This document shows positions 35,205-43,906 of a DNA stretch of 64,000 nucleotides, piece after piece. The notes under the pieces are model-generated. The model had not been told where the DNA came from, made no database searches, and saw nothing but the letters and a program-made list of their open reading frames with translations. This DNA is from QPIN01 sp965224575 (GTDB lineage: Bacteria > Pseudomonadota > Gammaproteobacteria > Methylococcales > Methylomonadaceae): positions 1 to 64,000 of the forward strand of contig CBDCZQ010000006.1 of assembly GCA_965224575.1 (NCBI GenBank). The letters are read 5' to 3'. How positions within the stretch are numbered: position 1 is the first letter of the stretch; every line of letters starts with the position of its first letter. The translations under genes and the position numbers were made by a program.

Positions 35205-35841
35205 TTCTATGCAATATAGAAGCTAATGAAAAGTTAAGGAACCAAGAGCGCGTAAGGAATAGCTAGAGAAAATGGCGTATTTACACCATGGATGGCGTGT
35301 ATTAAAGTAATGCCTCCATACACTCCGACAGACGCATACTGGCTACGCAGCTGCTGGAACAAAACTGATAACGGACAAAAAGTTTAGAAAAGCTTTAGTA
35401 CAAGTCAGTTGTTTTAGTTATTTCTTGAGCGTTCCTTAGTTTTACCAAATAAAAAGCTCATTCCCCTACTTTTTTCCTTTTTTAGAAAAAAATAAGGAGC
35501 AAAAAATTTTTAGACAATTAATATTCCCAAGCAACAACTGTTTTTTATAAAATGTTATGCAGTTAAAACTCCATTTGTCCAAATTTAATGAACTTAGGTT
35601 TTTGTCAATTTATTCTTTATAAAAAATATCTTCTTATTCCTTACTTAAGCCATTCAACTAAAGATAAATATTTTAAATGCATTTAAACCAATAACTTGCG
35701 CCATACAACCTAATTAACATCCTTTTCTTCAAGTTGATCCCAAAGAAAACTTTATTGTAAAATAACAATAAATATCTTGCCATCCGCCCCTCATTCTGGT
35801 AAAAATGCGCAGTTTTTAAAATTTAGCTTAGGAGTTAATGG
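35205..35841. other. Gene-free stretch before dksA with repeat E
   Basis: Contains repeat E copy 2 (35235-35439) and then about 400 bp of very AT-rich DNA leading to the dksA ribosome site (TTAGGAGTTAATGG). No other gene was recognised. Confidence 0.55.
35235..35439. repeat. Repeat family E, copy 2 (about 205 bp)
   Basis: Left TAAGGAACCAAGAGCGCG and right CTTGAGCGTTCCTTAG are short inverted ends. The right 35 bp (GTACAAGTCAGTTGTTTTAG onward) and the left 'AAGGAATAGCTAGAG' match the copy at 27845-28046 in inverted orientation. Confidence 0.65.
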
Positions 35842-36273
35842 ATGACAGATTCTAAACCTGACGATTCAACCTTCAGTTTTACACCGTACCCAGAAAAGGA
35901 AGGTGAAGAGTACATGAATGAAGCTCAAACAGAACATTTTGAGAATATTCTTAATACGTGGAAAGCTGAATTAATGTCAGAAGTCGATCGTACTGTACAT
36001 CACATGCAGGATGATGCAGCCAGTTTCCCTGATCCTAATGACCGCGCAACACAAGAGTCAGAATTCAGTTTGGAGTTAAGGACCAGAGATAGAGAACGTA
36101 AACTAATCAAAAAAATTGATGAATCTCTAACAAATTTACAAAATGAAGATTTTGGATATTGCGAATCTTGTGGCGTCGAAATAGGCATCAGGCGTCTAGA
36201 AGCGCGCCCTACAGCTGTATTATGTATAGACTGTAAAACACTGGATGAAATTCGAGAAAAACAAATGGGCTAA
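35842..36273 (+). CDS. dksA: RNA polymerase-binding transcription factor DksA
   Basis: 143 residues; binds the RNA polymerase secondary channel and, with ppGpp, tunes rRNA and amino-acid promoters. The coiled-coil tip carries 'FPDPNDRATQESEFSLELRT', keeping both acidic tip residues. The zinc finger is C-x2-C ('YCESCG') and C-x2-C ('LCIDCK'). The usual neighbour gluQ follows at once; its reading frame begins at the base after the dksA stop. Confidence 0.95.
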   Translation: MTDSKPDDSTFSFTPYPEKEGEEYMNEAQTEHFENILNTWKAELMSEVDRTVHHMQDDAASFPDPNDRATQESEFSLELRTRDRERKLIKKIDESLTNLQNEDFGYCESCGVEIGIRRLEARPTAVLCIDCKTLDEIREKQMG

Positions 36274-36276
36274 ATT

Positions 36277-37158
36277 CTGAGTAACGCCCTTAACTCTGAA
36301 TATATTGGCCGGTTTGCGCCATCCCCTTCCGGCCCCTTGCACTTAGGCTCTCTATATACAGCCCTTGCTAGTTTTTTAGATGCTAAAGCCCATCATGGTA
36401 ACTGGATCTTACGCATTGATGATTTAGATGCCCCCCGAAATGTTAATGGAGCAGTCGAAAGCATTATTGAAACATTACAGGTTCATGGCCTTAACTGGCA
36501 TGGCTCCATCTACTATCAAAGTCAAAACCTTGAAGTATATAAAACAATTATTTCTAAACTTACTCAGCATGCATTAGTCTATCCTTGTACTTGTACTCGA
36601 AAAGCTTTAGCTGAATTTTCTGTCTACCCTGGTATTTGTCGAAAAACAAAAAATAATAATAACCCTCACTCTTTACGCATTAAATCAGATAATACTGCAA
36701 TTACATTTGATGATGAATTACAGGGTAGCCTTAATCATAATATTGCTAGCCAACATGGCGATTTTATAATAAAAAGAAAAGACAATATTACTGCCTATCA
36801 ACTTGCTGTCGTAATAGACGATTATCAACAAAAAATCAGTCATGTGATCAGGGGGTATGATCTTCTCGATTCAACCCCTAAACAAATTTATTTACAAACC
36901 TTACTTGGTTACCCAACTCCAAATTATTGTCATATTCCCGTGATTACCGATCAAAAAGGTGATAAATTAAGCAAGCAAACTTTTGCTGAAAAGGTATCAA
37001 CAAAAAAACCACAAAAAACATTGTATTTATTGCTAGAGCTTTTAAAACAAAACCCACCACATCAATTAAAAACAGCATCTGTACAAGATATTCTCAATTG
37101 GGCAGCCGAACATTGGAATTCCCAGCCATTAAAAAAAACACGTGCAATTAAATATTAG
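36277..37158 (+). CDS. gluQ: Glutamyl-Q tRNA(Asp) synthetase
   Basis: About 293 residues; attaches glutamate to queuosine in the tRNA(Asp) anticodon. The truncated synthetase fold shows 'YIGRFAPSPSGPLHLGSLYT' (HIGH-like site), zinc ligands in 'YPCTCTRKAL...YPGIC', and 'KLSKQTF' (KMSKS-like). No ATG, GTG or TTG exists between the dksA stop and the essential GRFAPSPSGP segment. The only candidates are CTG at 36277 or ATT at 36274. The TTG at 36337 would remove the active-site start. The gene is probably translated by coupling to dksA from a rare start codon. Confidence 0.88.
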   Translation: MSNALNSEYIGRFAPSPSGPLHLGSLYTALASFLDAKAHHGNWILRIDDLDAPRNVNGAVESIIETLQVHGLNWHGSIYYQSQNLEVYKTIISKLTQHALVYPCTCTRKALAEFSVYPGICRKTKNNNNPHSLRIKSDNTAITFDDELQGSLNHNIASQHGDFIIKRKDNITAYQLAVVIDDYQQKISHVIRGYDLLDSTPKQIYLQTLLGYPTPNYCHIPVITDQKGDKLSKQTFAEKVSTKKPQKTLYLLLELLKQNPPHQLKTASVQDILNWAAEHWNSQPLKKTRAIKY

Positions 37159-37209
37159 ATTAACTAAGGTAGTATCAATTTACATTTTTATATACGCAGG
37201 GATAAAAGC

Positions 37210-39147
37210 ATGTCTGACGAAAAAATCTATCCAGTTAAACCAGAAATAGCCAAAAATGCACATATTACCGCTGAAATTTATCAAACACTCTATCAACAAT
37301 CGATAAATGATCCAGAACAGTTTTGGTCAGAACAAGCCCATAATTTTTTGCAATGGGATAAACCTTGGGATACTACCTTAGACTTTGATTACCCAAAAGG
37401 TAAAATCAGTTGGTTTAAAGGGGGGGAACTAAATGTCAGTGTTAATTGTTTAGATAGACATTTAACTACCCGTGGCAACCAGACAGCTATTATTTGGGAG
37501 GGAGATAACCCAGATAATGATAAAAAAATTACTTATAGAGAATTACACCAACAAGTTTGTAAATTTGCCAATGTATTAAAATCCCAAGGTGTAAAAAAAG
37601 GGGATCGTGTCTGTATTTATTTACCCATGATTGCCGAGGCTGCAACAGTTATTCTAGGTTGTACCCGAATTGGAGCAGTTCATTCAATTGTCTTTGGAGG
37701 TTTTTCTGCAGAGGCATTGAAAGATCGCATTCTAGATTCCGATTGCAAATATCTAATTTGTGCTGACGAAGGCTATCGCGGAGGTAAAACCACAGCCATC
37801 AAAGTTAATGCTGATAAAGCAGCCGAAAGCTGTCCTAATCTAAAAAAAGTCATTGTTATTAAAAATAGTGGCAACGATGTAGCATGGAATCCAGATCGAG
37901 ATATTTGGTATCAGCAGGCCATGGAAGAAGCATCAGAAACCTGTCCTGCCGAAGAAATGGATGCGGAAGACCCGTTATTTATTCTTTATACGTCCGGCTC
38001 CACAGGAAAACCTAAAGGTGTTCTACATACCACAGGTGGCTATTTATTAATGGCCGCGATGACTCATAAATTTGTCTTTGATTATCATGATGGTGATATA
38101 TATTGGTGTACTGCTGATATTGGCTGGGTCACGGGCCACTCATATATTATTTATGGTCCATTATGCAATGGTGCAACAACCCTAATGTTCGAAGGTATTC
38201 CCACTTATCCAGAAGCTGATCGTTTCTGGCAAATTATAGACAAGCACCAAGTTAATATATTCTATACTGCTCCTACTGCGATAAGAGCGTTAATGGCACA
38301 AGGAGATGAGTTTGTAAACCGTACCAATCGTGACAGCTTACGTATTTTAGGCAGTGTTGGAGAGCCTATCAACCCAGAAGCATGGGAATGGTATTACCAT
38401 GTTGTAGGTAAGAGTCAATGTGCGCTTGTAGACACCTGGTGGCAAACAGAAACTGGATCAATTTTAATCACACCATTACCTGGTGCCACTGATTTAAAGC
38501 CGGGGTCAGCAACATTGCCTTTCTTTGGAGTCAAACCCGATATTATTGATAACGAAGGTAATGTCTTAGAAGGCGAAGCTGAAGGTATTTTAGTCTTCGA
38601 TCGCCCATGGCCATCTCAAGCGCGTTCGCTTTATGGCGATCATCAACGTTTTATTGACACTTACTTCTCAACTTATCCAGGCTATTATTTTGCAGGTGAT
38701 GGTGCTCGTCGTGATAAAGATGGCTATTTCTGGATTACTGGACGAATTGACGATGTAATCAATGTATCAGGTCACAGAATGGGTACTGCAGAAGTAGAAA
38801 GTGCATTAGTTTTGAATAAACATGTAGCAGAAGCGGCCGTCGTAGGCTATCCTCATGAAATTAAAGGCCAGGGAATATACGCCTACGTCACATTAAATAT
38901 CGGTATGGAACCGTCAGAATCACTGAAAAAAGAACTAATTCAATTAGTTCGTAACGAAATAGGCCCAATAGCCAGCCCTGACGTTATTCAATGGGCACCA
39001 GGCTTACCTAAAACCCGATCTGGTAAAATCATGCGTCGTATTTTACGTAAAGTAGCTGCGAATGAGATTGATAACCTCGGTGACACTTCAACTTTAGCAG
39101 ACCCCACTGTGGTTGACGATATAATTAAAAATCGAGCTAATAAATAA
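37210..39147 (+). CDS. acs: Acetyl-coenzyme A synthetase
   Basis: 645 residues; activates acetate to acetyl-CoA through acetyl-AMP. AMP-binding motif 'LYTSGSTGKPKGVLHTTGGY', 'DTWWQTETGSI' and the C-terminal 'GLPKTRSGKIMRRILRKVA', with the catalytic Lys that is a known acetylation target, are intact. Length is the family norm. The start is at ATG 37210 after AGGGAT. It appears to be monocistronic. Confidence 0.96.
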   Translation: MSDEKIYPVKPEIAKNAHITAEIYQTLYQQSINDPEQFWSEQAHNFLQWDKPWDTTLDFDYPKGKISWFKGGELNVSVNCLDRHLTTRGNQTAIIWEGDNPDNDKKITYRELHQQVCKFANVLKSQGVKKGDRVCIYLPMIAEAATVILGCTRIGAVHSIVFGGFSAEALKDRILDSDCKYLICADEGYRGGKTTAIKVNADKAAESCPNLKKVIVIKNSGNDVAWNPDRDIWYQQAMEEASETCPAEEMDAEDPLFILYTSGSTGKPKGVLHTTGGYLLMAAMTHKFVFDYHDGDIYWCTADIGWVTGHSYIIYGPLCNGATTLMFEGIPTYPEADRFWQIIDKHQVNIFYTAPTAIRALMAQGDEFVNRTNRDSLRILGSVGEPINPEAWEWYYHVVGKSQCALVDTWWQTETGSILITPLPGATDLKPGSATLPFFGVKPDIIDNEGNVLEGEAEGILVFDRPWPSQARSLYGDHQRFIDTYFSTYPGYYFAGDGARRDKDGYFWITGRIDDVINVSGHRMGTAEVESALVLNKHVAEAAVVGYPHEIKGQGIYAYVTLNIGMEPSESLKKELIQLVRNEIGPIASPDVIQWAPGLPKTRSGKIMRRILRKVAANEIDNLGDTSTLADPTVVDDIIKNRANK

Positions 39148-39713
39148 TTTAAGTACTGAACATAGCTAGAATACTCTCATTACTATGGATGAGTTTTTAG
39201 CTGTAAAGGAGAGTAATTTACGTCACACTGTCTCGAATGCGGATTTCTATCGGTTGATTTTTACCGATAGAAATCCGTGACTATGCAAAGTATACTCCTA
39301 ATATTTTTATTACTTACTAACATCTTCACATGCCTCATAACAGTTTTGTGATGCCATATAACAAAACTTAGTTCCTCACCTTAAACTCTATCAACATCTT
39401 AACATTCTCCCTCCAAACTAAATATTAAGGCTAACATAAACCTAAATAAATCGCTCTTGGGCTATTCTTAATAAATTTTTAGCCTAGGTCACTATACAAT
39501 TAGTATATTCCCCTATCCCTTGTAATCTAAAAAACAATAAATTGAGATTCTCAAAAGTTAATTGATTGATGTTTCTATGATTTTATAAATTTTCAACTAA
39601 ACTTTCTTTAATACGGGAACTTTTCCCCGTAAATGGTATCGGATACCAGTTATATGTGCAGTAATTCTATAACAACTCGCACTTCCAAAAGAAATTCAAA
39701 CCAAATTTGAAGG
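39148..39713. other. Gene-free stretch after acs
   Basis: Contains hairpin repeat H copy 2 at 39243-39280. The remaining ~430 bp is AT-rich, with no gene recognised. Confidence 0.5.
39243..39280. repeat. Small hairpin repeat H, copy 2 (terminator-like)
   Basis: CGGATTTCTATCGG pairs with CCGATAGAAATCCG around the shared loop TTGATTTTTA. It follows acs by about 95 bp and may end its transcript, but no T-run follows. Confidence 0.6.
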
Positions 39714-39719
39714 ATGTTT

Positions 39720-41282
39720 ATGAAAATTAGCAACATACTACATAAGGTCATTCTAACTTTATCGACTTTATGCCTATTAAACCCACTATTGATAGTCCAA
39801 GCGGGAGAAGTAACCAGTCATACTTTACCTGACAACCAGTGGCACCTAATTAGCCTGCCTTACAGCCCTGGCACAAACAATACAATTAATGACATCTTCG
39901 GCGATGATGGCTTAGGAGTCTACGATTCAGATTGGGTTATATACAGTTATAACACAGCCACAAATAAATACATTAAACCAAGATTAACTGATACGCTTAG
40001 TCAAGGTGTTGGATATTGGATTATCCAGTATACGGACAGTGATAAAAAACTAGATATGCCTAAAAATAGTACACCTACTACAAATACTGCTGCTTGCTCT
40101 ACAGACAACTGCTTTAAAATTCCGTTAGCAACCAAACCAGGTACTAGCCAATGGAATATGCTAGGTTACCCATTTAGTTCTGAGGAGTTATTAAGCAAAA
40201 CTAGAGTAGATACAACTTCTCCTATTTGTAGTTCAGGTTGTACAATAGAAGAAGCCAAAGATGAAGGCATTATCCAGAACCAACTCTTGAGTTATAATGG
40301 CTCAACCTACAAAACTATTAATGCCACTACTGGTAGCTTAAAACCTTGGTTAGGTTACTGGGCAAATACTGAGAATAATGCAGATGGTAAGTCTCCTTCA
40401 TTAGTTATTCCTAAACCAGAAGAATGCTCAATTTTTCCTGCTGATAATCCTTGGAACAAGGATATTTCATCACTACCTGTTCACCCTAAATCTGGTGCAT
40501 ATATGGCATCAATTGGCTTGGGAGGTCGTCTCCATCCTGATTTTGGTACTGTATGGAATGGAGCACCAAACGGTATACCCGTTGTTGATGTACAAGCTGA
40601 TACCCCACGCCGAAACGTGGAATTTAAATACTCCAGTGAAAGTGATCACCAACCTTACCCAATTCCAGATACCCCACCTATTGAAGGAGGGCCTGATGGA
40701 ACTGGAGATCGTCATATTATCATGGTAGATCGCAGTGCTTGTAAGTTATACGAATTGTTTGGATCCTTCCCCCCCGGTGCGAGTGAAAATCCATTTTCTG
40801 ATAGTTGGTATGCAGGCTCAGGTGCGATATTTGATCTAACAACAAATAACTTACGCCCTGATTTTTGGACCAGTGCTGATGCAGCAGGACTACCAGTTTA
40901 CCCAGGATTAGTAAAGTATGATGAGGTTATGGTACAAAAAGAAATTCGTCATGCTTTGCGTTTTACGGTCAAAAAATCTCAAAGAGCATTTATTCACCCC
41001 GCCACACACTTTGCATCTAGTTCCACTGATCAAAACCTACCTCCAATGGGATTAAGAGTACGTTTAAAAGCGAGCTTTGATATTTCAGGCTTTCCTGAAG
41101 AAGTGCAGGTTATTCTTAAAGCTCTGAAAAAATATGGTATGTTACTTGCCGATAATGGTGGTAACTGGTTTATTTCTGGATCTCCAGATCCACGCTGGAG
41201 CGTTGATAACTTAAGCAAGCTACATAATGTGCCAGGTAGTGCATTTGAGGCTGTTAGTACTGGAGCATTAATTACCCGTTAA
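39720..41282 (+). CDS. Secreted protein: GYW module plus uncharacterised C-terminal domain
   Basis: 520 residues from the ATG at 39720; GAAGGA is well spaced for it, and an in-frame ATG at 39714 lies on the ribosome site itself. A signal peptide ends near 'VQAGE'. Residues ~33-240 form a two-part module: 'LPDNQWHLISLPYSPG...IFGDDGLGVYDSDW...GVGYWII', then 'QWNMLGYPF...LLSYNGSTY...WLGYW'. It matches the C-terminal module of the protein at 46695. The C-terminal ~280 residues start 'CSIFPADNPWNKDISSLPVH' and include 'GTGDRHIIMVDRSACKLYEL' and 'HALRFTV...FIHPATHFAS'. That domain is unrecognised, though His- and Asp-rich motifs suggest an enzyme or metal site. Confidence 0.75.
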   Translation: MKISNILHKVILTLSTLCLLNPLLIVQAGEVTSHTLPDNQWHLISLPYSPGTNNTINDIFGDDGLGVYDSDWVIYSYNTATNKYIKPRLTDTLSQGVGYWIIQYTDSDKKLDMPKNSTPTTNTAACSTDNCFKIPLATKPGTSQWNMLGYPFSSEELLSKTRVDTTSPICSSGCTIEEAKDEGIIQNQLLSYNGSTYKTINATTGSLKPWLGYWANTENNADGKSPSLVIPKPEECSIFPADNPWNKDISSLPVHPKSGAYMASIGLGGRLHPDFGTVWNGAPNGIPVVDVQADTPRRNVEFKYSSESDHQPYPIPDTPPIEGGPDGTGDRHIIMVDRSACKLYELFGSFPPGASENPFSDSWYAGSGAIFDLTTNNLRPDFWTSADAAGLPVYPGLVKYDEVMVQKEIRHALRFTVKKSQRAFIHPATHFASSSTDQNLPPMGLRVRLKASFDISGFPEEVQVILKALKKYGMLLADNGGNWFISGSPDPRWSVDNLSKLHNVPGSAFEAVSTGALITR

Positions 41283-41296
41283 TATTCTCCACGCAA

Positions 41297-41338
41297 TCAA
41301 GTTTTCGGTTTTCTATCAGTTGATTTTTGCCGAAAACT
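41297..41338. terminator. Hairpin after secreted-protein gene (repeat H, copy 3)
   Basis: ATCAAGTTTTCGG pairs with CCGAAAACTTGAT around a loop containing TTGATTTTT, shared with repeat H copies. Placed between convergent genes, it probably helps transcription termination. Confidence 0.55.
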
Positions 41339-41400
41339 TGATCATCCTAAAAACACAGTTGAACGTGAGATTTTAGTGAGCAACTGCATTTTTTAGGATC
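41339..41400. repeat. Palindrome between convergent genes
   Basis: GATCATCCTAAAAACACAGTTG pairs imperfectly with CAACTGCATTTTTTAGGATC around a ~20-nt loop. It overlaps the end of the preceding hairpin and could act as a terminator for the rstB-like gene, or be a MITE relic. Confidence 0.5.
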
Positions 41401-41412
41401 AAGCTAATATCT

Positions 41413-42747
41413 TCACCTCAAAATTTCAATAGCCATCCAATTTAACTGAAACCCAGCGCCTCCAAGAGCAGATTTATCTGCAACAATATATCCTCCATGT
41501 TGCTCTACAATTTTTCGAGTAATCGCAAGCCCCAAGCCATAGCCACCAGACTGTCGATCTCGACTAGCATCCAGACGAGTAAAAGGTTGAAAAATATGTT
41601 CAAGATCTTGTTCTGGAATGCCTAAGCCATCATCGTCAATCCTTAATTTAACTTGATGATTGATTAATTCCAAACTAATCTTTAGCTGACTTTTAGCATA
41701 ACGCAAACCATTACGAATTAAATTGTTGATGGCTCGGCTCATTAAATAAGGGTCAATAATAATTTCTTTTTCAGCTTCAGACGAAGCTGCCAAAAATTGA
41801 AAATGAATTTTAATATTTTCCTGATCATATTGGCTAATTATGCTCTGCATCCATTTTTTTGCATGAATTTTTTCTAAATCTAATTTTAGGTTATTGGCAC
41901 TAAGTTTTGCATACCTGAGCATTTCTTCAATTAAGTCATCTAACTCCCGCACATCCTCTTTCATTGCTTGAATGTACTTATGTCTCTCTGCTGCATCGTC
42001 ATGAGAATTAATAATTTCCAGACTAAATTTAAATCGAGCCAACGGGGTTTTCAATTCATGGGATACAGCATGAGTTAAATCTTTATGTGCAACGACTAAA
42101 TCTTCAATCCGATGAGTCATAAAATTAAATGCATCGGCTACTGGAGCAATACTGGATTTTTTTCTTAATTTAACCCGTGTCTTAAAGTTTTCTTCTCCAA
42201 AGTTAATTGCGGCCTTGCGTAGTTCGTGTAAGTCCTGTGATAAAGGCCAAAGCCATAAAAATAGCGCAGCAGCAACGAGTAAGTAATAAATTACAATAAT
42301 AATGTCATCAATATAAGCCGTATCATTTTTGTTAGCTAAAGGGCCTAAAGAAATAATATAATCTGTGTTTTGTAATTGTCGATAATAAATAGGACTATCA
42401 TTTTCATCGACCATCACCATGATTTTCCCTGATCGTAAAAATGTCATCATCTGTTCTTGATTAGAAAAATCACCAAACTGATAAAGTGCTATCGGATAGC
42501 CTAATTCTGATTGAATAGCAGTATGAATTTTAGGCCAGGCAATCGAAGTCTTATGCTCACTTTCTTTGAACAATTTTTCTTTAAGCTGACTTTCTATATA
42601 AAGAAAACTACCCTGTAGTAAGTTTTTTTCTATTGTTATATTGTCTTTCGAAGCGTAATAAGACATTATTCTGTCCAGACCCAGACCAACCAGCAGGATA
42701 AACAAAACAATCACTAAATAACTACGAATAAACAACCACTTTGACAT
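41413..42747 (-). CDS. RstB-like sensor histidine kinase
   Basis: 444 residues. A first membrane helix (~8-25), a periplasmic sensor (~26-147), a second helix (~150-168), then HAMP, HisKA with 'HAVSHELKTPLARF' (H230), and an HATPase with 'NLIRNGLRYAK', 'DDGLGIP' and 'GGYGLGLAITRKI'. The small periplasmic domain with 'YIISLGPL' recalls RstB. It starts 3 bp after the response regulator stop and ends the mipA–DUF3019–rstA–rstB operon. The signal sensed is unknown. Confidence 0.85.
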   Translation of the reverse strand: MSKWLFIRSYLVIVLFILLVGLGLDRIMSYYASKDNITIEKNLLQGSFLYIESQLKEKLFKESEHKTSIAWPKIHTAIQSELGYPIALYQFGDFSNQEQMMTFLRSGKIMVMVDENDSPIYYRQLQNTDYIISLGPLANKNDTAYIDDIIIVIYYLLVAAALFLWLWPLSQDLHELRKAAINFGEENFKTRVKLRKKSSIAPVADAFNFMTHRIEDLVVAHKDLTHAVSHELKTPLARFKFSLEIINSHDDAAERHKYIQAMKEDVRELDDLIEEMLRYAKLSANNLKLDLEKIHAKKWMQSIISQYDQENIKIHFQFLAASSEAEKEIIIDPYLMSRAINNLIRNGLRYAKSQLKISLELINHQVKLRIDDDGLGIPEQDLEHIFQPFTRLDASRDRQSGGYGLGLAITRKIVEQHGGYIVADKSALGGAGFQLNWMAIEILR

Positions 42748-42749
42748 GA

Positions 42750-43469
42750 TTAGCCCCAGGCATCTGCAACAAATAAATAACCTTTACCCCAGACTGTTTT
42801 TAGTCGTTTAGGTTGCTCTGTATGATCCTTTAATTTTTTACGCAAGTGAGAAATCCGAACATCTACGCTTCGGTCAAAACCATCATATTCAATACCACGA
42901 AGATTAGTAAAAATATGATCCCGACTCAAAATTTCTCCCGCATTTTTTGCAAGCAACCAAAGTAAAGAAAACTCTTGAGTTGTCAGCTCAATAATTTGGT
43001 GGTCTAAAGAAACTTGTTGTGCGTTTCGGTTAAGAGACAAAGCACCAAAATGTAATTCGTCGATTTGCCCTGTTTTTTTAACCAAATTTGTCCCTTGCTG
43101 ATAGCGACGCATTAATGCCCGGAGGCGAGCCAAAAGCACTGGAGGTTCTATTGGTTTGGTTACAAAATCATCAGCTCCAAGTTCTAGTCCCATCACATGA
43201 TCAATATCACTATTTTTAGCCGTCAGAATTAAAATAGGGCCATCAAAATTTTGTCTTATCTGCTGACAAACCTGTAGACCATCTAACCCAGGCAACATCA
43301 AATCAAGAATAATAATATCTGTTTTCTGTGGGTTAAACTCTGCTACTGCTCGATCCCCCCGATGCTGCATTTTCACATAAAAACCTTGCTGCTCAATATA
43401 ATCACGGATTAATTCAGCTAAACGTATATCATCTTCAATTAACAGTAATTTTATTTTTTTATCCGTCAT
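42750..43469 (-). CDS. RstA-like OmpR-family response regulator
   Basis: 239 residues from the ATG at 43469; GGAG is eight bases upstream, and the ATG overlaps the TGA of the DUF3019 gene (ATGA). Receiver: acidic pair in 'LLIEDDIRL', phosphoacceptor D56 in 'IIILDLMLPGLDG', 'VTKPIEP' Lys. DNA-binding winged helix: 'LTTQEFSLLWLLAKNAGEIL', 'DVRISHLRKKLKD', 'VWGKGYLF'. It probably controls its own operon, including the MipA-type outer-membrane protein (inference). Confidence 0.88.
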   Translation of the reverse strand: MTDKKIKLLLIEDDIRLAELIRDYIEQQGFYVKMQHRGDRAVAEFNPQKTDIIILDLMLPGLDGLQVCQQIRQNFDGPILILTAKNSDIDHVMGLELGADDFVTKPIEPPVLLARLRALMRRYQQGTNLVKKTGQIDELHFGALSLNRNAQQVSLDHQIIELTTQEFSLLWLLAKNAGEILSRDHIFTNLRGIEYDGFDRSVDVRISHLRKKLKDHTEQPKRLKTVWGKGYLFVADAWG

Positions 43470-43906
43470 AATAAACTCCATACATGGCGTCTGCGACGTC
43501 TTACTCGTCTCTGAGGAAAATTGACGATATGAATGATAGTTTTAACTAATACTTTATTTTCACCTTCGCGTGTTAACCAATAAGTAATTTGTTTGTCACT
43601 GTTAATCTCCTGTACTACTTGCCCAGACGAAGCATTCGTCCAGCAGTGTAAAATGGCATTATTTTGTGACGATAACAAACAAATATCGTCTTCATTTTTG
43701 CCTAGCCAAATAATATCCGTTTCCATTTTGCATAAGCGGCGCTCTGAGGGTAAAACACAGATATGAGGCTTTGCCCATAACTTCCATGAATTAACCTCTT
43801 GTTTGTTACTAGAAGGGTCAGCTAAAAGCGATGGAGTATGACAACACACTATAATCAGAGATAAAATTAGTCCAAACCGTTTTATAAATGCTGTTTGTTT
43901 TTTCAT
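43466..43906 (-). CDS. DUF3019-family exported protein
   Basis: 146 residues with a signal peptide (cut near 'SLLA') and the DUF3019 core: 'WAKPHICVLPSERRLCKMET', 'CLLSSQNNAILHCW' with four cysteines, probably two disulfides. It ends with an unusual arginine-rich tail 'RRVRRRRRHVW'. The ATG overlaps the TGA of mipA (TGATG), and its own stop overlaps the regulator start. DUF3019 genes are known to sit with RstA/MipA-type genes; function unknown. Confidence 0.8.
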   Translation of the reverse strand: MKKQTAFIKRFGLILSLIIVCCHTPSLLADPSSNKQEVNSWKLWAKPHICVLPSERRLCKMETDIIWLGKNEDDICLLSSQNNAILHCWTNASSGQVVQEINSDKQITYWLTREGENKVLVKTIIHIVNFPQRRVRRRRRHVWSLL

